A DNA stretch of 64,000 nt from Ptychodera flava (GCF_041260155.1 NC_091928.1:42655327-42719326); one strand, 5' to 3'. Positions 22,950-35,014 are shown, numbered from the stretch's first letter. Notes: a model not told the origin generated them from the letters alone. A program made the numbers and translations.

Positions 22950-23345
22950 GTTCAATCGGGTTCGAACTCACAGTCACGTAGCGGAAAAGCCACAGACAAA
23001 ACCACCGGGCCTGCTCCACACTCAAAAAAAGGGTGGTTCAATATAAAACCGAGCTTATATTTGTTACAATCTTTCTGACTACGACCCCCTCGCTGTAGAG
23101 TTGCTGATGCACTCACGTTCATATTATCGCTATCAAACATAGAACATAAACGTTATTGAAGCAATTAATACATTGCTAAAGTGGGCGAAAGCCAGACTCG
23201 GGGACACTTCTGTCTACCAGCAGAGTTATCAACCAAAGGTAGGAAATACAGTATATGGTCCGAACTCACAACGTATGGCACCCAGTCACCAAGCGGAGAA
23301 GCCACAGACAAAATCACTAGGCCAAATCCACACTCAAAAAATAAA
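22950..23345 (-). repeat. Two copies of a tRNA-like (SINE-type) repeat, tentative
   Basis: The 90 bp at about 22957-23030 and about 23255-23340 align: GGTTCGAACTCACA / GGTCCGAACTCACA, then AAGCGGAGAAGCCACAGACAAAA, a GGGCC/AGGCC step and CCACACTCAAAAAA. On the minus strand the first copy has GAGTTCGAACCCG, close to a tRNA B box, so this may be a SINE head. They sit where the upstream homology with copies 1 and 2 is interrupted. No clean A box or tail was identified. Confidence 0.35.
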
Positions 23346-24625
23346 AGAATCGCTCAGTAAGTCTTGACGGAAATAATAACGCAAAACTATGGGCACATAG
23401 CATTCGGCAATTTCTTTCTGAAAGCAACATTTTAGCTGACGTATTTTAGTAATGTCCAACTGGAGTTTATGTCGTACCGCTGTTTGTCTTTATGTGTCTG
23501 TGTCTGTTTGTCTATGAGTGTGATATCTCAAGGACTTCTTTGAGTCGGAATTAAATCTTATACACAGGTTCTGTTGTGGAATGGCAAGAACTGGTTGGTT
23601 TTTTGGTTGTCTTGGCTTGCATAATTATTACTAATTCACATTATAATTTGTCCGGAAAGATATTTTCAGAATGACAGTGTCCTATCTTCTGACTCTTTTC
23701 GCAGAATTTAATCGAGGAACCATATTACGGATTTCAAGGTCATGGGACTTTGGAGTTTATTAGAATGATCCTGCTCATTGTCCTCCCTTATTAGGGATGT
23801 ATGACGTGGCGAACTTGATCAATGTTGACGAAACTTGTCATGTATATTTAAAATTACTATGATATTACAGTAATGAAATAATCACAATCACACCCATCCA
23901 GAATCAAATAATACTAGGTCAAGATTCTTTAATAGATGGTCAATTGTTACAAGCACAGACACAAAACAGTAATGAAGAGACAGCAAAGTAACGGTATAAC
24001 AAAGTCAAATCGGTGACAGAAAGAATATGCCTCTCTGGCAAAAAGACCAAGAAGTGATGTCAGGTATTTCGAAATAGTATAAGTGCATCCATGCCCCACA
24101 TGTGGCACCTGCTATATATCAATATGTAAGTCATAGGTTGTGGTCATCAACTAAAAACCAATGTCACAGATGCCATCAGCGATCATTTGTATAAGAGAGA
24201 CATCATACTTATCTAACAGCTCGTGATACCTGCCAAAAAGTGTTTAAATGTAGAGACAAGCCATTCTCTGGTGTAACCTTGATTTAAAAGTTTGTAAGAG
24301 AGTTGAAACGTACATATACTCAATAATATGCATATTGAACGAGCTTTCCTAATGAAGTATAAGTCTAGGTGGAATTGACAAAAGTTGGTGAAACTTGTTA
24401 TGCATAATCAAAGTAGTATGATATAAGATAAATGAATGTCATGAAGCAACTTGACATCAGCTAATTTGTTTAGTGATAGATTTTTTCTTATGATTTATAT
24501 ATATCAGAAAAGACAACGAAGACGATGAACTTATTATGTACATTGAAGACAGAAGGATATAAAATTAGTGAATGTATAATAATATTATAACATATTTAAT
24601 GACCTACACAATTAGGGACATTAGC
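23346..24625. other. Spacer; old duplicated upstream block, no gene
   Basis: The part at about 23450-23870 is a diverged copy of the upstream block at about 18000-18370. The rest (23.9-24.6 kb) is AT-rich with no recognisable exon. Confidence 0.6.
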
Positions 24626-24835
24626 GTGTTCGCTAAATGGAGGAAAACCCGATTTTGGAAGGTTCAGCAAATCGCTTGTCACGTGACCTTCATGCAAATA
24701 AATGAGTGCGTACCGCGCACGATCGGATTTCTCTATAGCAGGGCATTTTAGAAAATATATATTTTATTAGGGTTCAGCACATCTTCAAGCGAGAAAATAA
24801 TTTACATCTGAAAGTGTCTATAAGTATATAGCTAC

Positions 24836-25617
24836 CTAAGGTGAAGTACTACGAATTACGTCAAAATTAAGTTGTGGTGTCATTTTCTTGAAACTTTGCA
24901 CAAATATTCTTGGAAGTTGTGCAAGTGCAAAAATGAAATAAAAAATGAGGGTCACCACGCTTGTTTCCATGGAAACGGACGTTAAAATGGCGTCGTTAGA
25001 AATAAATAAAAATGATATAATTCACTTAAACTAAAGAAAGCAATTATAAAACGCTTAGGAAATGAGTTAATTTTAATAAATACCAAGACTTAAGATCCAT
25101 ATCTATCGAATGTATAGTTTTCATGATGTTTGTGAAGAAATTTTAACATAAGAATCGATTACAAAATGACGATATCGAAATTATATCACTACATAATTTT
25201 CTAACTTTCTTCCTGTCGCTTTGAATGGTGTCATTTTGACCAAACTTGGCGAATAAACTCCTGACATAATACCATTTACTTTACACTTTTAATAAAAGGG
25301 TGTCACCACGCTACTTTTTACAATATCTCCAGGTGAATGGGTAATTTGCGCCATATAAATGGGAGAGAAATGTTAATTTTTCGCTCATATTGAATAAAAA
25401 CCAGCTTCCTAGGGGGTCAAAATATGACAAGGTTATAGGTCACATGTATTTCTAAGACACTGGGTCAAAAAATTAGGTAAAAGTCTAATTTCAACAATGA
25501 CAGGTGATGTTAAATATATGCGCTACAAAATAACCCATTTGCGGCAGGCTGGAGTTAAATCTGCGCAGAAACGTTCTAAAGCGTGTGCGCGTCCGAGTAC
25601 GTCGCCCTTTACCTTAA
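24836..25617. mobile_element. TTAA-target MITE-like DNA element, copy A (unit 1)
   Basis: The element 24840-25613 (774 bp) opens GGTGAAGTACTACG and closes CGCCCTTTACC; short terminal inverted repeats read GGTGAAG/GGTAAAG. It is flanked by TTAA on the right and by CTAA, one change away, on the left. Unit 2 shows the empty site near 35235 (ATTACCTTAATTGACC). No transposase frame, so it is non-autonomous. TTAA duplication fits piggyBac or Kolobok relatives; the superfamily is not settled. A copy in opposite orientation is at 49356-50126. Confidence 0.8.
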
Positions 25618-25659
25618 CTGACTTTCATCGCAGCATCCAGTGAAATTAGGTCCACAGAA

Positions 25660-26960
25660 GTGTCATATTCCTGCCTTGTACGTCATCTTCATGGGCTACA
25701 ACATACCAGCTAGCCATAAGCATGTGTTGAAGAAATTGGAAGGGGGCTAACTCAGGAGACTCAGTGGCACAGATGCTATTCAACATTCTATGGAGCAGTT
25801 TGGTGTTTTGTTTTTATTTTTTGCTATTTCGGTGATTTTATTCTTCTGTGCGACAGTGATGTGTGCCTTGAGATACCTGTGTATATGTGTGTATCTGTGT
25901 CTGTGTGTCTGTGTGTAGACTCGAATTAAACTATGCATATTCTTGTTCAATGTGCATAATTATGTATACATTGGTACACTCCAGTTCCAAAAGACGGTGT
26001 AGTATCTCGTACACTGTGAACATTATTTTTGACAGTACATAAAACAAAGCAAAAAACTACACAAGTTTGTAGACGTTGTTATATTTTGTATGCCGACTAA
26101 TTTCACTGTGATTGCACAATCAGTGTGGTAAAATTTATTAGTGATGTGCAAACAAATATCAGATTGTGGTTTATGGTAACATTTATGGTAACATATAAGT
26201 GAGAGCATATAGTCTGTGAAAGTGCATGCTGGTAATTTTCGAAATTAGCTTTTTACATCTTGTTTATTGTATACATAACTCAGTTCCTCAAAACCAATGA
26301 AACCCAAAGATGCCAATCATGAACTGTGTCACCATTTCACCCCAGTGCACAGACAGCATGTAGAGTTCAATGCTCTGTTAAGTGCGCTGAATGTGACAAG
26401 CCCAGAGCTATGGTGCTAAAAACTCAATACAGCATGAGCTCGAACAACTAGATGCTGCGTTAGATTATGTTGACTTCACCTGTGGTTCAACAATGGACAG
26501 TTTCATTCCTGAGGGACAGGAAACCCACGTGTTTGTTAGAATCTTTGCAAGAGCTGATCTGCAGTGCACCCAGTCGGCGGCCTATTGACATTCCATACTT
26601 TCCTCCTGCCTTTTTCCCAGCTATATGATGTCACTGTTCTAGGCACAATATCATGTGTGGTAAACGAGTGGAAGAAATCTATCCAGCATATCCTAAAATG
26701 TAAAAACTGTTGCATCAATTTGTCAAACCAGCATTGCTACGAATTAATAACAGAAAAAATCGTGTCATCGCATCATTTATGGTGAATGTCAAGGACAAGA
26801 AATCTCCCTTTTTTACAAATGTCTTAACTCTCAATGTTTTTACAAGTCTTAAATTCATGTATAAAGTGCATAAGACAATGCTGAGGACAAGATTATCTGG
26901 AGTTGACCTTTCAGAAAAACAGTTTTTGTTCTTTTCTTCCCTGTCATGACCCATTATGTT
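25660..26960 (+). pseudogene. Relic of a cysteine-rich plus-strand gene, unit 1
   Basis: Two patches of former coding sequence are conserved in all three units. The first, about 25690-25800, reads Lys-Lys-Leu-Glu-Gly ... Leu-Arg-Arg-Leu-Ser-Gly-Thr-Asp-Ala-Ile. The second, about 26330-26950, contains Val-Asp-Phe-Thr-Cys-Gly-Ser-Thr-Met, then Arg-Ala-Asp-Leu-Gln-Cys-Thr-Gln and Lys-Cys-Lys-Asn-Cys-Cys, the look of a zinc-binding C-terminus. In this copy several stops and frame changes interrupt it, so it is not functional. A TTCAAATAAA after the end could be its poly(A) signal. It converges on gene copy 4. The family is not recognised; it may be a host gene or a transposon-encoded protein. Confidence 0.5.
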
Positions 26961-28608
26961 ACTCATGAAGGTCGAGCAATTGTTGGTTTGATCTCGGCCT
27001 TCAAATAAAAGACATGTTTTAAAAATGCTCACAGACACACAAACATATACAGAGTAACAATTTAAAATGCCCTTTTTCGATACTTAAATCTGGTTCACTT
27101 AAAGGTGAATCAAGTTCACCGATTGTAACGATTCCCTACAGACGTAACTTGCACGGATGTGACCAGAGGTTTATATTGACTCCCGCTCCATGCTGATTAC
27201 TATAGGTCAACGTTCAACATCTGAAATCTTTGTGAGGGGATCGGGAAGGCGTATGACTGGGAGAGGATGAGGAAGGTGTTACCCGTTCTAACAGGCTGGA
27301 TGGATGACGCGAGTTAGGAAGAGCCGTCGTAGAACGGATATTCCTATCTGCCTGTTCTAGATGTAGACATTATAATGTGCGATCATGGGGGCCACTGTTC
27401 TCTCTCAAGTTTTCAGAACAGATGATGGGTCTGCACAAAACGGTATTTTGTGTGAAATGTCATGCATGTTTGCTTAAAGAAAGTTTCGAAGCCATTGTAC
27501 CGGCAACATTTTAAATATGTTTTTTTATTGTTATACTACATTCTACACATAAAGTCTTTCACTTAGTAACCGAAAACGGTAAAAGGATGCCCAGACTTCC
27601 ATAGAGAGCATTCAACAAAATGAAGCACGAGCCAAGAAACAAAATGTCCTCTTTCCCCTTTTGGCCATGGTCTTTCGTTTTAATGCAAATCAGTATGTAC
27701 GTGCAAATAAATCCATCATTTTACAGTGTTTCCGTTAACGCAAAATCTTGCGTATTTTACGCCAAATTATTCTGAAATACAAAAAAATCACGAATGCGAA
27801 AACTAGTACGCATTGTGAAATGACGCCCCCAAAACACCGCCGTACTTGGACCGTACTACATGGCCTAAACGTGCGCTCAATGCAGGACAAATGTAAAACA
27901 TATGCACCTGCTTGCAAGCGACATTTATCATGATATTGCAACATTTTAGACTTAAGACCGCACATGTTCATGCAACATTGTATTTTATCATCTCAAAGCG
28001 TCTTGTCGATAAGTTCTGCAAAGAAAATGACTCTACAGATGCAAAAAATTAAGAATCTATCGAGTTTTACGTTGTTGGTAGCACAATACAGTTGATGGTC
28101 ATTACGTTGCATGTTATTTGGATAGTGTTTACGGGTTTGGATTCTGTCGGGTGGCATTCTTGAGGTCCCGCTTGACTTTGACCATCATCTGCTTTTTGTT
28201 GCCCCTTTGAATACACTAAATCCGTAGTCAGAAAGTATTTTCTTTGATCATTACGTCATAAGGCTGCACATTGAACGTTTATGAGTCTGACATTACGGCA
28301 TGAAAAACTGCCTATGCTATATGGTAGATGTGGGTCAGCTCAGTGACGTTTATATTGGACCCCCCCCCCTTCCCGGCTATCGTTTTTAGTCGATCGAACA
28401 TGCGCATTAAAGAAAAATCCACACCCCAAAGTTCTACAGAAAAGACCGTCCAACTAACTTCAAATACCGATTCCTAGGTATTTCATAGTAACATACGCAT
28501 TTTTGGATACATTTTACACAAACAAAAACCCACTTACGTACAATCGTACACAAGCTTTGAAACCGTAATGGAAACGCATCGTTTACATCATATATAAAGT
28601 AGATTATC
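26961..28608. other. Spacer of unit 1; no gene
   Basis: Unit-shared DNA without a convincing exon. The strip at about 27730-27960 (TGCGTATTTTACGC, GTACGCATTGTGAAATG) is present in all three units. Short C runs occur near 28360. The site at about 28108 (GTTGCATGTTATTTGGATAG) is the empty counterpart of the long-TIR insertion in unit 3. Confidence 0.6.
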
Positions 28609-28632
28609 TAGGATTAGATTACATTCTTGCAG
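28609..28632 (-). promoter_or_regulatory. Conserved 3' flank block, copy 4
   Basis: The minus strand reads CTGCAAGAATGTAATCTAAT about 65 bp past the stop codon, as behind the other intact copies. Confidence 0.45.
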
Positions 28633-28697
28633 GCATAGCTAATTGATCGAAAGCATGGATTTCTTCTCACATGGTGATCACATTTAACTCTCTTCAT

Positions 28698-31531
28698 TCA
28701 GGCTTTCTTGCCATCTCCGTTACTGTTGCCACAATCAATGTATAAGTAGTAGTTGCCATTTATTTTCTTCAAGATGGCGAGAAATTTTTCGGTATCGATA
28801 AGTGATCCATCATCTTTGAAGTGGGTAACTATACCGCAGCTGTACGCCAGGTCTCCAAAACCAACTGCCTCTTCTTGCGTGATAGCAATCTTAGCAATAC
28901 CACTGGTTACCATCGACCTGAGGATATCCTCAAGAACTGGAAAGAAACCGAGACATGAAACAGCACAGTCTGATTTGAAAAATTGCTATTTTAACCAATG
29001 CCCTCGGGCAGTTTGGATAAGAAGGTTGTAAGCATTATTTCTCTATATTTCACTAATTAAAATGCGTATAAGGTTTTATACAATACATGTCAACATAACT
29101 TAATGGATAATTCTTAGTGTTCAGCTGTCCCTAAGGCGGAGTAACGGCCGCACATTCATAGTATATCACCAGCATTATACACAACTCTACAGACTAATTT
29201 ACCGAGAGACTCAAATTTAATGATCGTTTTCAGGGCCCGAAAAATATAAATTTTATCCTCTTGCCTCAGGACAAGTAGCAACGTTTTTCTACTTGTCCGC
29301 AGCAGAAACTCACTTGCCCTGAAAATTATCTAAAACTAAATAATTCTGCTCTTATCCTGATGCAGGACCTCTCCTACGATGGTTTGTGACAAATTGGTGG
29401 TATTTACAGTTTTTAATTGTAAAAAGTACATTACCATACTGGAAAGAGCTAGGTGGTTTTGAGCATATAAGAAATTGTTATGCTCAACTACAATGAAGAT
29501 AGGGGGTCTTGACCATATAAGAAACTCAGCATGGTGACCTTCTCAAGCTCGCTGTGGACTATTAAAGAGTTGCATGGGACTCGTTTTGGAGAAATTTACG
29601 GCAAGATAGTACTTTGAAAGACAGGGATATATAATGCTTCAACAACATTTTTGATTTATTGATATTTTTAGGTAAAGTCTTGAGCTTCTAGCACACAGAG
29701 ATTTCCATAATACATTATGATTTGTATCAACGTTGATTCCTCTGCGAAATCTACTATATCTCCCATATGTAGACAAATTCCTGGACTAGTCGTAAATATT
29801 CTAAAAATGTACTTTTAAGGACACCTTTCCTCTCAATTCCCATTTTAAAGGATTAAGAAAATAGTGCTTGATTGTGTCCTCAGCCATACAGAATAAAGTG
29901 ATGGAAAGTAGGGAGACTAGTTGCACCTGTTTTATGAAACAAAGAGATATTGATTTTTTTCCAAATAGAAAGGACAAAAGAAATTTACATGCTAACTTTT
30001 TTCAGAGAATGATCCTTCAATCGATCATAACTTGCTTCCCAAAACTGTGACATTTGTAGTACCTGCAGAATGTGACTTTTATGGTTATTTAACGGTTTCT
30101 TTGAAATTTATACTACAATATTTCAACGTACTTTTAATAAATATAATTAATCAATTATCGTGAGACTTCACATAATTGATTTTATACAGAACTGAAAAAG
30201 TTATCGGAAAACTAACATCGTTGGTACAAATCAAACAGCATTGTGGGTAATTCATTGCACTGTGTTGCACACCAAATACAAGTGCAGTCAATTCCATTTG
30301 ATGCTCTGGGCAGTATGGCTCGAAATTTGACTCTCCGTACTACAGGTTTCATTTTCAAGTTGGTTGTCAATACCGTTTGCTGCACTGTTTTCACTGTCCA
30401 TATTGTTTGATGAAAAGTTATTTGTTCTTTTAAAATGATCGAGGCTTCCGCTTCAAATATCCTTGTCTGGTTATTACATATCATCAATGAGTGGAGAAGT
30501 ATGTGACCCGGCATTTGATTTTTGTCCCAGGGCCCAGTGTTAATGGGCAGACGTCGTCTTGTTAACACCAAGAATCGCAAACTGTAACAGAGTACCTGAT
30601 TTTCTCAGTGTTTTGGTTGTAACGAAAAAAAAATAGACTAAATTTCAAATGTTTGATTGTCTCAAAATGAAGCAATAACCTGTATGAGCTACCGAGTGTG
30701 TAAATTTGTAGCTAAAAACGTAGTCTGTCTGAGGCCCCTCTGGCCCTGGTTTTAGTGAGTCCGAGTGACCCATGTCCGGTACTTTGGGGACATTGTTTCT
30801 AATTTTTGCGTCAAAAGACACAAGATCGTACTCTGGGCAAAACACTGCGTTGGGTCTGAACTTCCTCGCCGCGGGCAAGTGAGGGCTGGTTTTGTGCTAC
30901 TCCGTTTGAAAAATCAGTCTGTTCCGGGTACCGTGCAAGCGTATATTGCATAAGGCAAATCCAATAGTTTATGCATATCAAGGTCAAACAAAGTTAAAAA
31001 CAAAGAGCATTTCAAGTTTTGAAGCGAAGGTCGGCGAAATGTTAAGAGGTCGAAGGATTATCGAGAATAATTGTGAATGCAGAATTAGAGAAATACCAAG
31101 TGATTGTCAGTGAAAAAAAAATATCAAATTCTTGGCAAAGAGGTCTTCAATATCTTTCAATTCATTTTCATGGATTCTTGACGTTCAAATGGTCTACGAT
31201 CAATGCGAAAAACTGCAATTATTGCAGCAACAAGAAAACAGCAGCCTTACCATAAATGTTAATTCATATTTTGACCGTGGTTTCCAAACAAACTGGCGGA
31301 TAGCCGGAGCAGTACTTTCGACAAACTGCAGCATAGTTCAACTCGATTAAGTTTACATAAAAGTACACCATTACCTTTGCGCCCATTCTGCTCTGCCTTA
31401 CCAGGTAGAAGTAGCTTGCAGTCTTCAGTGTAATGTTCACTGAATGATTTCATATCTCCAGACTCGTACAGGGTCATCATTTTGGCATACTTGTCATTCA
31501 GAACAGTGCGGATGTCACCGGAATCGGCCAT
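28698..31531 (-). CDS. SnoaL-like / DUF4440 (NTF2-like fold) protein, copy 4 (two exons)
   Basis: Exon 1 is 31375-31531 and exon 2 is 28698-28936, giving 131 residues; donor AAAG|GTAATG, acceptor TTCCAG|TT, phase 1 intron of 2.4 kb. It begins Met-Ala-Asp-Ser-Gly-Asp-Ile and keeps GFGDLAY, Asp-Asp-Gly-Ser-Leu-Ile, Glu-Lys-Phe-Leu-Ala-Ile-Leu-Lys-Lys, Asn-Gly-Asn-Tyr-Tyr and the Ile-Asp-Cys-Gly-Asn end. Compared with copies 5 and 6 it has substitutions clustered after Ser-Cys-Gly (Ile-Val-Thr-His in place of Thr-Tyr-Ser-Thr), a strand that would border the ligand pocket in this fold. A TATA box lies 44-50 bp upstream of the ATG. Ligand unknown. Confidence 0.82.
28937..31374 (-). other. Intron of copy 4 (2.4 kb); unoccupied LINE site
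   Basis: Shared with the introns of copies 5 and 6, with copy-specific deletions. Near 30507-30530 it reads CCCGGCATTTGATTTTTGTCC without interruption; in copy 6 the same string is split by a LINE. The open frames near 30.2-30.9 kb are not kept in copies 5 and 6 and I do not call them exons. Confidence 0.65.
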
Positions 31532-31765
31532 CTTGACTGCTGGATTCTAAAATTTTAGTCTGGTTCCCTGACCCATTTATACCGTTTGCTGCGCTGCTAA
31601 CGAAAATAGGGGGCGCTTTCGGTAATACGATCATGATCATGATTGGCCAATCGTGATCGTGATCATGCGCTCGGATACTAGTACGCCCAATAACAATTAT
31701 GATTGACAATCACAGCAATCATGCCGCGGGGCGTGATTGGTGTGATTACAAGATGGCGGACAACA
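31532..31765 (-). promoter_or_regulatory. Promoter of copy 4: TATA box, CCAAT palindrome, YY1-like site
   Basis: On the coding strand from the ATG upstream: TATAAAT (31575-31581), then an imperfect palindrome at 31627-31666 centred on ATTGGCCAAT (two back-to-back CCAAT boxes) with arms of repeated GATCATGATC/GATCGTGATC, then TGATTGTCAATCAT and GATTGCTGTGATTG near 31695-31725, and a CAAGATGGCGG (YY1-like, plus strand) at 31749-31760. The TATA-to-ATG distance implies a very short 5' UTR. Present in the same order in copies 5 and 6, except that copy 5 lacks the last part. Confidence 0.65.
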
Positions 31766-31815
31766 CAGCTGTCGGTTCTGAAAGCAGAATTGGCGGTTAT
31801 CATTTATGTCTGTCA
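31753..31815 (+). other. Possible divergent first exon (short open frame)
   Basis: ATGGCGGACAACACAGCTG opens a plus-strand frame of about 20 codons just past the shared promoter, and the same frame occurs at 53233 in unit 3, followed there by GGCG|GTAATT, a possible splice donor. It is missing from unit 2. Evidence is position, a good start context and its keeping in two units; no downstream exon was found. Confidence 0.25.
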
Positions 31816-32339
31816 TGAAAGATTGGTGCACACAACTTTAATGTAGATTGAGTATCAGTTTTGCTGGATTAGTAGAGGTGGCAAACGGTTGCGACAAATT
31901 ATGTAAATTAAACATTGTAATTAACTCAGTGTGTGCCGGGGTGGAGAACTTACTAATGCGAGAACCGGGGATTGAGAATTACCTCTTTAAGGTAGCTAAG
32001 ATTGTGTACCTAATCGCTCAATTTTCTGTCCAATTTTCAAACTTCTCTGAGAATACGCCTTAGAGTAAGCCATGTCATTAAGATGTGTTGCAAGTTCAAG
32101 ATAAATAATGGCTTCCATGTAATTCATTATTTTTAAAATTTAAAACAAATGCACGTGACTATCCCACGTCAAATCCTGGAGCTTTAGTAAACATCGTCGA
32201 TACATTTGCATCGATATTTGCATAATCCCCTATGAGTGACACAACGGTGCCTAATTCACATAATGACGTGTTGGTGCTTCTCCAAACACCAGGATTACTT
32301 CGGTCTGTCAACAATAAACCTTAACATACACCCTCGACA

Positions 32340-32644
32340 AAAACATAATATTTGTTGAAGCCCAGTCCAATAAACCAGTATTCGTTCATCTTCAGACATT
32401 TTCTGCACCAGAGAGTACGCCATTTCACACCGTAGAGTATCTTTAGCAATATTTTTTAGTTTTCGTCATTTTCCCCAAGAAATACCATCAAACGTTGTCT
32501 AAGTATACCGTCTGCATCGAAGCCGAAGAAGAAATTTAGCAATGAGGCGTAGAGACACCTGAAAGAAAGTGGCAGACATTCATACGACAACCAACGGCCA
32601 GAATTGTCCCTGTTAATCGACGAGAGTCTCAGCAGCATCGACAT
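32340..32644 (-). pseudogene. Relic of an unrecognised minus-strand exon, unit 1
   Basis: Encodes Leu-Asn-Phe-Phe-Phe-Gly-Phe-Asp-Ala-Asp-Gly followed by an Arg-Gln-Arg-Leu helix. The unit 2 counterpart (40865-41101) stays open further downstream, through Cys-Arg-Glu-Cys, where this copy is stopped after Glu-Asn-Asp-Glu-Asn. I do not recognise the family. Confidence 0.35.
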
Positions 32645-32715
32645 CGCAGAAGAGGCTGTACAATGTTGCCACTTCTATAAACAATAGCTAAAACTGTCTG
32701 AAAGGAAATTGCTAC

Positions 32716-33264
32716 TTGTGCCATATTTATTTTGATCTATTTTTGTATCAGTTCCTAATGAAATCTGACATACAGAACCGTTTCCGCTCCAAACTAATTG
32801 CGGCCCAAAACTACATCTTATACCAGTATGTTTCACGTCTGTTCACACCCGATGAAGTCACACATTCAAAACTATTCTCCATCCAAACTTATTACGAGCG
32901 AAACCAAAACAATTCTTCAATTTCTCTTAACATTTTACATGTGAGTCGACACCCACAAGTCCCATATTTAAAATTCTTCCTTCTCCGAATAGAATTAGGG
33001 GCGGGAAAATCCACGACTTTTTCCTGGTATATATGTCTGTCAATACCATATCCGACATTCAAAAACTATTCCCAGAATCCCAACTTGTTGATGCCGAAAA
33101 CCAAACGATTATGTCGGTTTCTGATTATACTTAGCATACCTGATAAAGTCCGACATCCAACATTGTTCCCGCTCCGAATAAAAGTTGACATCTTTCAAAC
33201 TCAAAAAGTTCGTGCGGTAGTATACACCGTCCTCAGTGCGTCCGAACATTATTGCAGTGAATAA
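32716..33264 (+). other. 182-codon open frame over a degenerate repeat, unit 1
   Basis: The longest plus-strand frame of the unit. Its DNA contains repeated phrases built around GA(A/T)GTC(A/C)(C/G)ACAT(T/C)CA(A/C)AA(C/A)T(A/G)TTC(T/C)CC(A/G)(T/C)CC, several times in varied form, and the translation is rich in Ser, Leu, Phe, Tyr and Lys with no domain. The unit 2 counterpart (41107-41601) is open for 164 codons. Probably non-coding repeat DNA, but the retained frame is noted. Confidence 0.3.
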
Positions 33265-33604
33265 AGATTACGTCCACTTCGTCACCATAGGTTTTCAGTG
33301 TCGTTTTATTTTGAAAATGGTTGCACTGACATACAATTTTGACGGTCGATTGGGACAACATTCCCCCACGACCAACAAACTGTTGTTCCCCCCGAAATTG
33401 TGTGCGAAAAAAATACGTCGAGCTCTCCTCGGGCCGGATCGGGAAACGTTGCCTGGGACACACACGTCGACTTGTGTTACATTGCATTTGAATGACCTTG
33501 CCTACATTTGCAATTTCCAACGACTGACCGGAGCTCAGAGCAACCAGACGAAGGTCCCTCTTTGAGCACAAATTCATGATTGTTCTGCTTTCATCGAGGC
33601 ACAT
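33233..33604 (-). other. Minus-strand open frame kept in units 1 and 2
   Basis: About 123 codons, including Met-Asn-Leu-Cys-Ser-Lys-Arg-Asp-Leu-Arg-Leu and Ser-Gly-Gln-Ser-Leu-Glu-Ile-Ala-Asn. The unit 2 counterpart (41806-42129) keeps that core but diverges at both ends. No family recognised; could be a lost exon or chance. Confidence 0.25.
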
Positions 33605-35014
33605 GCTTGTAGCCCTGATCAGATGACGGATAAAAGGCCATCTCGATTGTCAAGTTTACGATAATTTACAGTCCAAATTTGTGTCCGTATGATCTTTTTT
33701 TAAATATTTCAAGTTTTTGCGGACTCAATTTTAGATTTTAGCAAGACTTTTAAGGAATATAAGCTTACACCATATAACAAAAATCGCCGAACTTGCCATT
33801 TCGAATCGACAACTGGTTTATCACAACCACGCTGAGAAGTGCTGCTGGTCTGTCCGCTGCTCTCGTAATACCGTACCTCATGATCAACACAACGGGCAAC
33901 AGTCACGAAAGAATGCTACTACTGGTTTCAATATTTCAAAGAAGGCAATATTTTAGTGTTGAACCGAAGTACACTTTGAGTATTCCATTACTTGTACCAA
34001 AATTAACGTTGTGGGATTTTTTAGAATGACGCATTCTCCGTGGTCACAGATTCACGATCAACATTCAGAACAAGTTGCCTTCGTAACTCTCCGAGACTCG
34101 CAATCAAATTGTTGTTCGACCAAATTTTGAATGTCGGAAATACATTTTAGGAGCCAAAAACAGAAAGATAAAATAATTTATATGAGCCACACAACAAGGT
34201 GGCTTTCATCCTGCCGCTCCAGACTTGATGAAATTATAGTCCGGCCACGGTCAGTGATAGTTTCTGGCTCAGAAATTTACGGCAAACACAGCAAGAAAAA
34301 TTGGAGGGTAATTACCAACTTTTTTGCGGCGTCGTAAAACGATTGATGGCGATCACTGTAAACATGCTGATTACATAGTGTCCCCTGTTTTAAAATTCTT
34401 GGCTGCAACACTGCAGTTATCGCAATTAAATATACATTTTAATGACGATTTATAAAGTTGAAGCGCAACTCATCAAAATACGGAAACATCAGTCGGTATC
34501 GACCAAACTTCGTATGATAACCCTTAATTTTACATATATATCTCGAAAATACCCATTGGTGATTACGAGTGGATGTATTTTTAATGTTAAAGTGTTCTCA
34601 ACTTTCTGCATTTCCATCATCACAACTTTGTTCAAAACATCGACGATGCTTTGTCACTCTATAGTTTTGGTTGGACGAAAGCCGCACTCGCCGCTTTGAG
34701 GTGCTCGGCGTCTTTTTCGTCTTTTATTAGAATATCTTCTCACAACTTCTGAATAATAAGCAATTAGTCCGATAGTATCAAGTGTACGTCGCGTTGCAAT
34801 GTTTATCAAGAGAACGCACACAAGCTTATTTACATATGAATTTAGGACACAACCGCTATCAGTAATGACTGATGTCATTGTTTTCGCCCGCTGAAGGAAG
34901 TTACGCCATATAATTTGACTGGAGACCCCGTGAAAAATAGCAGACACGGATTTGAAGGATATTGTCAAGGCTTGCCAATGTTCAAATTTCAACCGGAAAT
35001 CTTGCAGGCTGAGA
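33605..35014. other. Right end of unit 1; no gene
   Basis: DNA shared with unit 2 (about 42130-44127). The site at 34370-34382 (GCTGATTACATAGTGTCCCC) is the empty counterpart of an insertion in unit 2. Confidence 0.6.

Larger units (their letters stand above)
24626..35014. repeat. Segmental duplication unit 1 (about 10.4 kb) with gene copy 4
   Basis: Starts at GTGTTCGCTAAA; the same phrase opens unit 2 at 35015. Order of contents: short lead, TTAA element, cysteine-rich relic (+), spacer, gene copy 4 (-), palindromic promoter, two minus-strand relics and a repetitive open frame (+). The same order is found in unit 2 and, up to its truncated right end, in unit 3. Confidence 0.85.

Noticed and set aside
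30212-30580. 122-codon minus-strand frame inside the intron of copy 4
   Set aside because: Not kept in the homologous introns of copies 5 and 6, and it has no splice context.
31515-31709. Frame with His-Asp repeats upstream of copy 4 (and near 52996-53190)
   Set aside because: It is the GATCATGATC promoter palindrome read as codons, overlapping exon 1 in another frame.
34654-34992. 112-codon minus-strand frame at the right end of unit 1
   Set aside because: The unit 2 counterpart is disrupted by inserted DNA, and no domain is recognisable.
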